Positions 38,201-48,628 of a DNA stretch of 64,000 bases are shown here, piece after piece. The stretch's first letter is position 1; every line of letters starts with the position of its first letter. The position numbers and the translations under genes are program-made. The DNA is taken from positions 4,865,827-4,929,826 of the forward strand of contig OY848928.1 in the NCBI GenBank assembly GCA_963693285.1, in the 5' to 3' direction. Below the pieces are notes generated by a model. It searched no databases, was not told the origin of the DNA, and saw only the letters and a list, made by a program, of their open reading frames with translations. Source of the stretch: Xestospongia muta. Its lineage: Eukaryota; Porifera; Demospongiae; Haplosclerida; Petrosiidae.

Positions 38201-39654
38201 TGTCTTACCAATACCAGGAGGACCATCAACTACTACTCTAAGAGACTGACCACTATCACATGGTTTAAGAACATCCTGGATATTTATCTGTTTATCTTTA
38301 GTAACTTGAGGTATTTTGTCAACTTGTCCTCTTAACATACACCATTGTTTCTGTAGTATTGTTTGAGGAGTGGCATGTCTGTCTTTTGTTTGTAGTAGTG
38401 CTAATCTTCCAAAGAAGTCTTGTCCAACTGGTGGTGGCCAGTCTATAGGGACAATAGGTTGGTGTTTGTATCGATCTATCATAATATCACGATATCGCTG
38501 AACATCAGGATCTAATGAACTGGTGGGTGGATTATCAATATCAGTACATTCACCTTAACAAAATAAGATACATAGAAAGGAAAGGTAATACATTAATTGA
38601 CTCACCTAATTGTTGTAATATAAATGTAGTAATATCTCTTAGTCTCTGATGTTGTTGGTTTCTTAATACATGACATATATTCACTAGATACTGGTGTGGA
38701 TCTCTTTGTGCTTGTAACTGTCTCTGTAACATACCTACCAACTTACTAGATTTTACCAAATCACTCTCTCCTTTCGTTGTTAATATGTCAATATAAGTGT
38801 CAAATGGTATAAGTCCTTTAGCATACAGTACATTAGCTATACTGGTGGTGATAGGAGTGATAGCATCAATTAGATCAGCAAAGTGAGTACGTAATATTTC
38901 ACTTGGAGTCATAGGCGTATCTAGGTGGCCAAATGACTAGGGCTAATTAATTATTCATTATTATTAATATTAATTAAATTTAATTAGCTACAATGTTTAG
39001 TAAAATTAATAATTAAAGAAGTGTTATTTTAGAGTTTTTGTGACCTCTAGCAAACTCAATAACCAGCTCATCAAGTGAATCCCACAGTCGCGAAGAAAGC
39101 TCTCGTTCAATAGCGAGTAAATTTATACAACTGCAGGTGCTGAATTATACACGTGTGGTTGGTTCTTAACTCGTTAAGTATATGTAGGTGTGTTGTGGTT
39201 AGCTATAATCATTATTGGTTTTAATTGTAATAACAGTCAAAGCAATGAATTTAATTTTGGAATTTATTTAAGGAAAATGGATTTTGAGAAAGTTACCCGG
39301 GGAAATGCCTGTGCCAGCCCGAGTCTAAATACGCCTATGCTTGAAGTGAGATTGCCTACAGAGTTACATTTTTAGTAGATGATGTTACTATGTGTTTGAG
39401 TGATGTGTGTCTGTCTGTAGATAATGATCACCTGTTTTAGGTCCAGGGTTGAGTTCAATATCACCTGATAAAATGAGGAGAAGTAAAAGAAATAAAACTA
39501 GAGAGAAGGTCAGGTTACCACCACCCTCATCTCCTGACCATAGTGACTCCACCCATCCTGAGATATCAGTAGTAGTTCCCGTTTTAGTAGTATATGATAT
39601 CTGATGACAATACCATAACCCAATACTGGCTCTCCATTGAGTGGTATCTATCAT
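35291..39654 (-). CDS. NLR (NACHT) innate sensor with N-terminal 2A exon
   Basis: NOD-like receptor, probable intracellular immune sensor. Model on the minus strand: exon A 39654-39432, exon B 38920-38606, exon C 38553-35291; 1,266 aa. Exon A encodes a hydrophobic run followed by the 2A motif DIELNPGP (residues 65-72). Exon B is a helical death-fold (CARD/Death-like) domain. Exon C has Walker A GPPGIGKTT (about 290-298), Walker B LLLIFDGWDEL (about 364-374), a helical region and leucine-rich repeats to the end. The junction A-B keeps phase (G|AT). A shorter form from the ATG at 38912 (1,189 aa) is the safe minimum. The A-B link rests on splice sites and phase only. The acceptor lies in a transposon end. 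An upstream ATG at 39708 is also possible. Confidence 0.8.
38910..39339. mobile_element. hAT-like MITE inside NLR exon B
   Basis: 430 bp bounded by inverted CATAGGCGTAT(C/T)TAG ends, of the kind seen in hAT elements. It is flanked by an 8-bp target duplication with one mismatch: CTTGGAGT at 38902-38909 and CTTGAAGT at 39340-39347. No transposase frame is present, so it is non-autonomous. It lies between the 2A exon and the rest of the NLR. Its left end (minus reading CCACCTAG|ATACGCCTATG) provides the acceptor used in the gene model and also forms the ATG at 38912. Confidence 0.78.
39432..39654 (-). CDS. 2A-like ribosome-skipping exon (exon A of NLR)
   Basis: Encodes 74 residues. A strongly hydrophobic segment (about 50-62) runs directly into SGDIELNPGP. 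D-x-E-x-N-P-G-P is the full canonical 2A consensus. In known 2A peptides the Gly-Pro bond is not made and translation resumes at Pro, so separation is expected between G71 and P72. A donor (ACAG|GTGATC) follows three codons later. Upstream, a pyrimidine tract ending TTTCTTTTAG just before the ATG suggests this exon has its own acceptor and a 5' non-coding exon. If that is wrong, the open frame extends to an ATG at 39708 with a further hydrophobic N-terminus. Confidence 0.75.
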
Positions 39655-41340
39655 AGCTAAAAGAAATAGTAAGAAAACAGCAAACACTTGGTAAACACAC
39701 AAGTTCAAATTACACCCACATTACTATGATGATATAAAAACAAAGCTATAGTTACCAAAGGTGTAGGAAGCAATTTCTAAGTGCTGAGGCCAATGGGTGT
39801 AATACGCAGGCGTGGCTAGTTATTAATGTTGGGACAGATTAATTAACTTGATTAATTATCATTAAGTGAAAAGTTTTCTTGTTGGTGTATTGCTGAAAGA
39901 GATTCTCCGACATCTTTAGTTGTGGAAGGCAATGTCATCACTTTAAGAGTTGCTTCTTTGTGACAGTTGCTAGAAGAATGTATATTAAACTTAGTAGAAG
40001 CATCCTTCCATTTGTGGTAACCTTTTTAAATAAATTGCCATATCAAGATGAGGAGACCACTGAAGTTTTTTTCTGAATAAGCACGAGCACAAGTATATAT
40101 AGCACAACACAACCTCTTCATTTTCAACACAATGTAACCAAGACCATTTATTAAACCACGAAACTTGGAAGCTTCTCTTACAAACCACTTTTTTCCCAAA
40201 TTCCCTTTTTGGAAATGGAAAAGTAAAAGGTTGGTGTGATTGGTTAGGCAAACATCTACCACTATTACCAGCGACTACCATTGCATACATGTGGCTGAGG
40301 TTCAATGAAGTGTGAAGAAAGGGAAGAATTAGAGTAGTTAAAAAAATATTTTCACTATTAATAGTTTATGAATATTAATAACTATGAAATTAATGAATTA
40401 ACATTGGTAAAAAGTGTAGCGGCCATGGCTTCTACGGTCGCTACAGCTCCTACGCCACTAAGTTATTATGTAAACTAACATCATTTAACCAAACAGATTA
40501 GGTCTGTGGGTAGTTATGAACATCAGTGTTACAATCATTACAGATAGTAGTATGTAATTTAAAATACTCTCTCAGTATAATAATAGTAGACTAATATAGG
40601 AAAGGAGGACACCATGTGGCAGCTGATAAAGGTCAACCTATTTTTAGTAACATGTTCTAAAAATAAATTTGACACTACAACATACATCTTATATAGTTCT
40701 GTCAATAATATTGACCCTGTCTATAGATGTATTAATTAAATACATCAACTAGATTAAAAAAGATGATGTTAATTAGTTAAAACAAAATAAATTAAATATA
40801 TAAACAGATATCGATCATAACTTGAAAAAATAGTGAGTGCCTTTTACTAGACTAATACACAGCAATAGGTCACTTAAGTACACCCACTTTTGATCTAAGT
40901 CAAATGTATTCATTTATTGTCGAATGAGTAATATAGAATTGTGAATATTATTACTGTGTAATTACTTGTTTTACAATAAATATAATTTTTAATTCAATAA
41001 GGAAAGTACAAATTAATCAACTTGTGCTGTGTGTGGGCACTTCCTCTTTTAGTCATCACACGTGCACTGTAATTGAATCTTCAGTCCAAACAAATTATAC
41101 TCGCTTCCTCATTCTCATCAATGCAGGATTATGTTACACATGGTAATAATAAAATACTTACTACTACTATACTTTACAATACAGCAGCATTTGAGAGGAA
41201 AGGAATTTGTGAGTGGGTGTACAACTTCCTCAATCTTCAATATACTGTATATAAGATCACCGATAGGTTGAAGGAACATTAATACTAAACAGATGGTAGA
41301 TTTATAGTTCTGGTAGAAATATTTCTCTTTCCAGCAAACA
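39655..41340. other. Mostly non-coding spacer between NLR and SRCR genes
   Basis: Apart from the zinc-finger transposon relic (separate entry) no gene is supported. Around 40418-40460 is a short GC-richer patch (GTAGCGGCC ... GGTCGCTAC) that stands out from its AT-rich surroundings and may be a transposon end. Nothing else is recognised. Confidence 0.5.
39991..40305 (-). pseudogene. TTF-type zinc-finger transposon gene relic
   Basis: Minus-strand open frame of 104 codons including FPFPKREFGKK, RSFQVSWFNKWSWLHC and a later Cys-x-x-x-Cys. This resembles the TTF-type zinc finger found at the N-terminus of hAT-related transposase-derived proteins (KIAA1586/ZMYM-like). The rest of such a protein (DUF4371, hAT dimerisation region) is absent, and the cysteine spacing looks damaged. 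I read it as a transposon fragment and not a host gene. Confidence 0.6.
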
Positions 41341-43790
41341 ATGTCAAGTCTTATTTGTCAATTGACTGTCATTTCATTATTTCTCTATCAAGGTATGTGT
41401 ATTCAATTTAATAAATGTCCTCATCTCTCCTCAATCTTATTTTCTACAGCAACATCCACTAGTTGTGTGGATGATCAAGTCAGACTAACTGGTTTGTCAA
41501 CATCCGTAATTGGACGCTTGGAACTTTGCAGAAATGGTTCTTGGACTCGAGTGTGCAACAGTAACAAAGAATGGACACTGAGAAATTCCATGGTGGTTTG
41601 TAAAATGCTTGGCTATGGATATGCTTTGAATGTGGACTCTATACCAAGCAACAGGTGAAAACTAAAATGATATTGTTTAATGAAAATAGTGAACTAGAAT
41701 TTACTATATAGAAAGTTATAGGCACAGCTGCATGAAGTTCAAATGTTTTATTGCAAGCAATTCAAATGTATTTTAATTTGTAGGTCTTTGATAATTACCC
41801 AGGTGAAGTACCTTTCCGTGTACAGTATACATGTATAAGTTCTCCCTGTTCTTGTCGGCATGATATACGACTATTCTAATATTTATTTTGTCAGCAACTC
41901 CTTTGTCACATTATATTCTTCGAATTCCTGCAAATAACTTTCACTATCTGACATATATTATAAGTTCTCCCTATTATTGTCAGCATGATATAAGATTGTT
42001 CTAATAATTATTTGCTAACACTTTGTCAATCTTGCAACTTAATAAAGTTTCACTACTTGTCACAAATAAGTTCCCCCTGTTATTGTCAGCAGATATATTA
42101 GATTACTCTAATATGCGTGTTTCATTATTATGTTCTTCCTGTAACTAAATACTTTCACTATATTCATTCCACAAACTAGACTTGCACAGGATTCAACATG
42201 GATGCCTTTTTCTTATGGTAATGTTAAGTGTCTGGGACTGGAAGGAAACTTAAATGAATGTGAAGTGACCAATGCTACACAAGATTGTACTCAAGATGAT
42301 GAAGTGATCATTTTCTGTACAAGTATGTTAATAATAGATAGTAAATGGCTAAATATTACCAATTGATTTATACAAGTGACTAGTATATATTCCTCTTATT
42401 TATGTAAAAACCATTGATCATATCTAGTGTATCATTGAATATCTTTATTATGGAGAAAATATGTAAGCAAGTTTGAATTTGTACACACTTGTTGACTTCA
42501 TTTGGTCAACAAAGTAATATTTCGTACTCTCTTTAATTGTATGCTGTTTGATAAAAATTAACGCATCTCAATTACTCATGCAACTAACATATATCCTTGA
42601 TAATATATTGATTATGTAATGTACAATGAGAAAGCTAATATAACTATATCCATGTATATAGTGAATTTTGAAATCAACCCAAACAAATTAGTACAAATAC
42701 AAATTTGATTATATGTGTACTTGGCACTCCTTCAATACTAATTTGTAACACTTAAAAGTTACAGATTATTTGACTCTCATTACTTTTGACATAGTCCACA
42801 GAAATGGAATACTGGAAATGGAATACTGGATACTTGTTTGTTAAAAATAGTACTGTACTACATATTATCTTTATAACAAATACATAGTTTATTTATTATA
42901 TCTTTCTCCTCTTGCAGATCCAAAAGACGGAGATGTTCGTTTGGTGGGTCCTGGTGATGATGCTAGTGGTATTGTTGAATTATATAGCATAAGCTATGGA
43001 TGGTCAACTGTATGTATAAATAAATGGAGTGATAAGGAAGCAAGTTTAGTGTGCCAAGAAGTTGGTTATGATAGTGGTGACAGTAGTACATCAAGGTTTG
43101 TGGTTTTGATAACATATAAGAGATGTTATGTGGTTCATTAATATTCATATTTTCATTCAGTTATGGGTCAAGGTCCTTACCAGTTAGACGATATGACTAT
43201 TTCCAGTGTACTGATAATGATCAGAAGCTCTCTCAATGTGCGTACGATGGTCCCTTTCCTAATGGATGTAGAACATCATCGAGAGGAGCTGTTTCATGTA
43301 AAAAAACAAATAAATGTAAGTTGCAGATCTACAGTAGGTATACAGGAATAGGAAATCTGCTGTGCTATAATAGACCTGCTTCATATCTATCTGATAAGCC
43401 TAAATTTAACACTGATAAGTATAATATTATGGAAGTGTAGTAATTACAACACACCACATCCTTTTTGTACTCTATAATTTACTCTACAATTTTATCATGT
43501 CCATGTTAGCACTTCTGTTTCCTGTCTTTAACTCAGGTGCGGTCGAGAATTTGATTATCATCACACTGACAGCTTTACTACTGGGTAATCTTTTACTATT
43601 TGCTATAGCCATTTTGATTGCGATATACGTAAAGTGCAAGCAGAAAAAGAAGCAATCCCTTTCACATCAAACAATTCTTAATGGCCATCCTGATCCCTGG
43701 GAATATGTTCCTACTACAGATTCTCCACCTACTTATAATGAGTCTTGCGGAAATGATGAGTCTGCAGACATTATATCTACCAGTATATAA
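41341..43790 (+). CDS. SRCR-domain single-pass membrane receptor
   Basis: Scavenger-receptor cysteine-rich protein, probably a cell-surface recognition molecule. Exons: 41341-41392, 41450-41654, 42180-42322, 42918-43095, 43161-43315, 43537-43790; 328 aa. Signal peptide about 1-17. Two SRCR domains follow, about 25-132 (VRLTG, GRLELCRNGSWTRVC, VVCKMLGYG) and about 135-238 (VRLVGPGDDASGIVELY, WSTVC, ASLVCQEVGYD). A TM helix lies at about 250-275, then a basic stop-transfer KCKQKKK. The cytoplasmic tail contains PPTY (308-311), a PPxY motif of the kind bound by WW domains such as those of NEDD4-type ligases. Intron 2 has a three-fold degenerate repeat. Ligand unknown. Confidence 0.9.
41836..42170. 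repeat. Three degenerate direct repeats in SRCR intron 2
   Basis: Units beginning AAGTTCTCCCTGTTCTTGTC, AAGTTCTCCCTATTATTGTC and AAGTTCCCCCTGTTATTGTC (about 41836, 41960, 42068), each followed by CAGCATGATAT-, CTAATA- and CTTTCACTA-like blocks. Unit length about 105-125 bp. They fill most of the intron. Confidence 0.8.
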
Positions 43791-43884
43791 CTAATATAAT
43801 TAGTAGACATGTGTTATAAATTGCATTACATAATATAAAATTTGTTGTAATTTGTCATAGCTATGTTCTATTAATAATTATTCA

Positions 43885-44165
43885 TATTTTCCTCTGAAAT
43901 CAATGTGTAATAAAGTATATATACAGTGTGTGGGACATCTATTAGTGAATGGTTTGGATAACAAACATTGTTCCTGACATTTTGTTGATGTTTGCAGGTG
44001 TTCCTCATCATAAAATAATATGACGTCAAACAAAGTGTCTCTGTTAGCAATACCCAAAGTCCTCTGAAGTCAATGTGCAATAAAGTATATATATACAGTA
44101 AATGGACATCCATTAGTGAATGGTTTGGATAACAAACATTGGTCCTGACACTTTGTTGATGTTTG
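43885..44165. repeat. Dispersed repeat, two adjacent copies
   Basis: Copies share CAATGTGYAATAAAGTATAT, GGACATC(T/C)ATTAGTGAATGG and CAAACATTG(T/G)TCCTGACA. A third relative lies at about 46380-46520 after tetraspanin 1, so the repeat marks the edge of the duplicated tetraspanin unit. Confidence 0.8.
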
Positions 44166-44170
44166 TATAT

Positions 44171-44410
44171 CACTGTAAAAAATGGTGGTTGATTTAACCA
44201 TTATTTGGTTATACAGGTTGCAATTGCAAACTTATTTTGGTCAAAAAAGTAATCATAAAACTGTTTTCATTACTAATATACTACTGATTATGTAGCTACA
44301 AAACCATCAATCTCATAGTACATTAGTAATCAAAATAGTATTATGTTTACATTTGGCATATGCAACCTTAACCATATATTAGTTAATTCAACCTATTAGT
44401 TTTTACAGTG
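44171..44410. mobile_element. 240-bp MITE with CACTGTAAAAA ends
   Basis: Starts CACTGTAAAAAATGGTGGTT and ends in TTTTTACAGTG, an inverted CACTGTAAAAA. It interrupts the second dispersed-repeat copy: the first copy reads GTTTGCAGGTGTTCC where the second reads GTTTGTA-[element]-TAGGTGTTCC. This supports a TA target duplication. No coding capacity. Confidence 0.78.
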
Positions 44411-44719
44411 TAGGTGTTCCTCATTGTAGAATAATATGACATTAAAGAAAGTGATTTATCATTCTCTGTACATCCTAATACAATATTAAATAAAGAGTGC
44501 ATAAATAACTGCTAATAAAAGAGTCATTTAACAAGACAAGTAGAGTTTAGGTGTGTACATAAATTTGGATTTATAATGAATTCAGTGGACTTTGGGTGTT
44601 GGACTTATATAGCATGCTACTATCTGGGTTTAGCAATATTCACGTTTCATTCAAATAGTAAATTAATAAATATTTATAACTTAGATAATCCTCTACGTGA
44701 CTGACTTGACCACATTAAG

Positions 44720-46308
44720 ATGGCTGAAGGATTGAATTGTTGTTCTATTTGCATCAAAGGTATCCTTATTATCATCAATATTATGTATCTGGTGAGTGAA
44801 TTACCACTTAATTAATATTAATTACTAGATAGCTAGCCACAACATAATACTATTCTGATTCATGTACCGTGCCTTTTCCAATTACAAATAATTCTAGTGT
44901 TTACTACTTACACACTCTTTCGGTTATGTAGAGTAATATTCTGTCTCTTATATAGTTGACTGCCCTAGGTGTTATATCTTTGGGAATATATTTCTTTATT
45001 GATGAGAAGAAACTGAGCATTCTGATCGGCGTCAATGCAACTATAATAGCCATTGTAATCTTGTCGCTTGGTATTATTTTATTGATCACAGCAATTCTTG
45101 GGATCATAGGAGCAGCAGCAGATCTTTGGTGTTTGCTTATTGTTGTGAGTAAAGTGTTATGAACCCTTTCATCAATTGACTCAATCAATAAAGGAGGTTC
45201 ACAGGACCTCAACATGGCTTCAGGTTTATAGTTTCATTTCATCTTTTTTGATTATTATAGTATTGCCTGCTTATTTTTGGATTCATTATTCTCCAAGTAG
45301 CTGGAGGAATTTGGAGTATTTTATTGAAGAACAAAATTGTAAGATGCATAAATCAATAATTGAGTCACTCATTAGACTAGTATCCATGTATCTAATAACA
45401 GGCTTTTCCTTCTGTAGGAGGTGAAAGTTGATAAACAAATATTGGGCTATATCCAAAGTTATACAACTGATGATGATGCCAACTACAATAAAGAAAATAA
45501 TTTTGCCATTGATTTTATACAAGAAACTGTAAGAGTAATTTTTGTCCCATTGTTCAGATGATAATATTTTACCTATCTTTAATCTAGTTTCATTGTTGTG
45601 GTTTGACTGGACCTACAGATTGGCTACTTTATAATCCAACGTATACCTTGACTAATGGAGTTCCCAGCAGCTGTGAATGTGATAGTTCTGACACTAGTAA
45701 ATGCTTTACTGTTCTGCACACTAACTTTGGTGTTTGGAAACAGGTATATAGTGTGTGTTGAGAGTGTTTCTTTATCAGACAAGAAGCCAATATTTTAGTA
45801 TGTATAGTAGGATTTAGGGGGTGAGGATCAATTAATAATACACTAAAGTATTTGCATTCTGCTGGACTAATAAATACTGTCTTTAATAAATGTCATTGGA
45901 TTTATTTTTTCCATGATAGGGATGCAATGAGACATTCTATCACTTTATGGAGAAGAACTTCATTTATTTTGGTATCAGTGCCTTTTGTATGATTACAATT
46001 CAGGTTAATTAGCACAATAGCTGATAGTGTACAAAATATACAGATAAATTAAACATTTATATTTCATATGCTTTATGTTATTTATCCACTATCATTTATT
46101 ATGTGTAATCATACTCTTTTCTTTATAGTTCCTAATGATAGTACTCAATGTTGGCCTCTGTGTCTGTATTCTGTCAGCCAAAAATTCACATCATCATAAC
46201 ACTACAAGATATGTTCGTGTGGAACCTACCAACAATAATGATATACAAGACACAGGATATGCTATGTATCATGATTCTTATCCTAGTGCATATGACAATG
46301 ATTATTAA
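44720..46308 (+). CDS. Tetraspanin 1
   Basis: Four-TM tetraspanin, a plasma-membrane organiser. Exons: 44720-44791, 44956-45144, 45261-45338, 45418-45528, 45588-45743, 45920-46003, 46129-46308; 289 aa. TM1 follows MAEGLNCC. The large extracellular loop has the diagnostic CCG (FHCCGLTGPTDW), further cysteines (SCECDSSDTSKC) and the closing GC before TM4. The cytoplasmic tail is Tyr-rich. It forms a close pair with tetraspanin 2: introns, promoter blocks and 3' flank are recognisably shared. All five tetraspanins here have the same seven exons in the same phase. Confidence 0.92.
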
Positions 46309-46820
46309 GAAACAATAATCTATTACTTTACTCCCTGATAATTGCACAAGTGTATTATAATTACAAATTGTATTCATAATTTCCTCCAAAATCAATTTTT
46401 GATAAAATATATAGTAAGTGGACATCCATTAATTAGTGAATGGATTGGACAACAAACGTTGCTTCTAGCACTTAGTGACATTTCATCCAATCTCTCATTC
46501 TAACATAATATGACAATGATATCAAAGAGTAGTCATTTATGAATCTCTATGCATCCTAATATAATATTACATTTTACATGAATAGAGAGTCCATAAGTAA
46601 CAGTTAATAAAGTAACCATTTAGCAACACAAATAGAGTTCGTGTGGGTATGGTCATGTTGAATTCAATTGACTTTGGGTGCACTAATTATTCAGTATAAT
46701 GAATATTGATAAGTGTATTTCTCAGAGCATGTTGTTATCTGGGTTTAATAATATTCACAGTTTCCTACAAACAGTATAATTATATTTATAGCTATCTCAA
46801 AGTAACTGACTTTGTCAACA
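46309..46820. other. Spacer between tetraspanins 1 and 2
   Basis: Contains the third copy of the dispersed repeat (about 46380-46520) and a 5' flank resembling that of tetraspanin 1 (shared GACTTTGGGTG and TTATCTGGGTTTARYAATATTC blocks). No gene. Confidence 0.65.
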
Positions 46821-48628
46821 ATGGCTGAAGGCTTGAATAGTTGTGGTGTTTGCATCAAAGTTACTCTTATCATTGTCAATATTTTGTATCTGGTGAGTGA
46901 ATTACTACTTAATTAATTACTAAGATAACAAACAAAGTTAGTCAGTAAAACACAGATAAACAGTACTGGCACTTCTGATGTACCACACCCCAGCTAGAGC
47001 TTGTTACTTCAAAATACAAGATGCATGCAATAAATTCTAGGTCATAGATCCAACCATTTATAATATTACATTCATGCTCTTTTTAAAAGTGATGTTCTAT
47101 CTCTTATATAGTTGACTAGCCTAGGTGTTATATCATTGGGAATATATTTCTTTATTGATGAGAAGGAATTGAATGTTCTGATCGGCATCAATGCAAATAT
47201 AATAGGCATCATAATCTTGTCGCTTGGGATTATTTTATTGATCACAGCAATTCTTGGGATCATAGGGACAGCGGCAGACCTGTGGTGTTTGCTTATCATT
47301 GTGAGTCAACTCCTTCATCAATTGACTTAATCAGGTTCTTGGTGTAACTTGACTATGATGACATCATAATGAAATGACACATAGTGATGTCATCATATAT
47401 GATGACATTACCTAAACCCTAAACCAAACTTAACATTATTAACTCTATGACACTTAGTGATGTCATCATAGGACATGTTGTTACACCAAGAAGCACTCTA
47501 ATCAATGAAGGAGGTTCACAGGACCTCAACATGGCTTCAGGGTTATAGTTTCACTTCCTCTCTTTTATATTTGTTTTAGTACTCTCTGCTCATTATTGGA
47601 CTTATTGGTCTCCAAGGTGCTGGAGGAATTTGGAGTGTTTTATCAAGGGACACAATTGTAAGATGCATAAATCAATAATTGAGTCACTCATTAGACTAGT
47701 ATCCATGTATGCAATAACAGACTTTTCCTTCTATAGGAGGTGAAAGTTGATAAACAAATATTGGGCTATATCCAAAACTATACAACTGATGATGATGCCA
47801 ACTACAATGAAGGAACTAATTTTGCCATTAATGTTATACAAGAAACTGTAAGAAATAATTTTGTCACATTGTTCAGATGATAATAATTTACCTATTTTTT
47901 GATCTAGTTTCATTGTTGTGGTTTGACTGGACCTACAGATTGGCTACTTTATAATCCAAAATATACCTTGATTAACGGAGTTCCCAGCAGCTGTGAATGT
48001 GATAGTTCTGACACTAGTAAATGCTTTACTGTTCTGCACACTAACTTTGGTGTTTGGAAACAGGTATATAGTGTGTGTTGAGAGTGTTTCTTTATCAGAC
48101 AAGAAGCCAATATTTTAGTATGTATAGTAGGATTTAGGGGGTGGGGATCAATTAATAATACACTAAAATATTTACATTCTGCTGGACTAATAAACACTGT
48201 CTTTAATAAATGTCATTGGATTTATTTTTTCCATGATAGGGATGCAATGAGACATTCTATCACTTTATCGAGAAGAACCTCATTTATTTTGGTATCAGTG
48301 CCTTTTGTATAATTACAATTCAGGTTAATTAGCACAATAGCTGATAATGTGCAAAATATACAGATAAATTAAACATTTATATTTCATATGCTTCATCTTA
48401 TTTATCCATTATCATTTATTATATGTAATCATACTCTTTTCTTTATAGATTCTAATGATAGTACTCAATGTTGGCCTCTGTGTCTGTATTCTGTCAGCCA
48501 AAAATTCACGTCGTCATAACACTATAAGATATGTTCGTTTAGAACCTACTGCCATTAACAATATACAAGACACAGAATGTGATACATATCATGATTCTTC
48601 TTCTAGCACATATGACAATGATTATTAA
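46821..48628 (+). CDS. Tetraspanin 2
   Basis: Exons: 46821-46892, 47112-47300, 47580-47657, 47737-47847, 47908-48063, 48240-48323, 48449-48628; 289 aa, same length as tetraspanin 1. CCG motif in FHCCGLTGPTDW; the four TM segments and Tyr-rich tail are kept. Exons 4-7 are nearly identical to tetraspanin 1, including intron sequence. Exon 3 and the start are more diverged. Intron 2 carries a MITE (47334-47498) absent from the matching intron of tetraspanin 1. Confidence 0.92.
47334..47498. mobile_element. 165-bp MITE in tetraspanin 2 intron 2 (copy 1)
   Basis: Ends GGTTCTTGGTGTAAC and GTTACACCAAGAAGCACTC are inverted repeats. TAATCA flanks both sides (47328-47333 and 47499-47504). Tetraspanin 1 has the uninterrupted sequence CAATCAATAAAGG at the same place. 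The inside is built from TGATGTCATCAT-type palindromes. A second copy lies at 54916-55082. Confidence 0.85.

Larger units (their letters stand above)
43791..44719. other. Spacer with duplicated repeat and inserted MITE
   Basis: No gene. Two copies of a roughly 130-bp repeat (about 43885-44030 and 44060-44165 continuing at 44411-44450) contain GTGAATGGTTTGGATAACAA and TTGTTGATGTTTG. A third diverged copy is at about 46380-46520. The second copy is interrupted by a MITE at 44171-44410. The end of the spacer is the 5' flank of tetraspanin 1. Confidence 0.7.

Noticed and set aside
39190..39375. Plus-strand open frame opposite the NLR 5' region
   Set aside because: It lies mostly inside the MITE and has no protein-like features.
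39655..39708. Upstream ATG at 39708 extending the 2A exon with another hydrophobic leader
   Set aside because: The extra codons coincide with a pyrimidine tract ending TTTCTTTTAG, which looks like an intron end. Kept only as an alternative.
40026..40262. Second minus-strand frame overlapping the TTF zinc-finger relic
   Set aside because: Shifted reading of the same relic; the other frame has the FGKK and WFNKW motifs.
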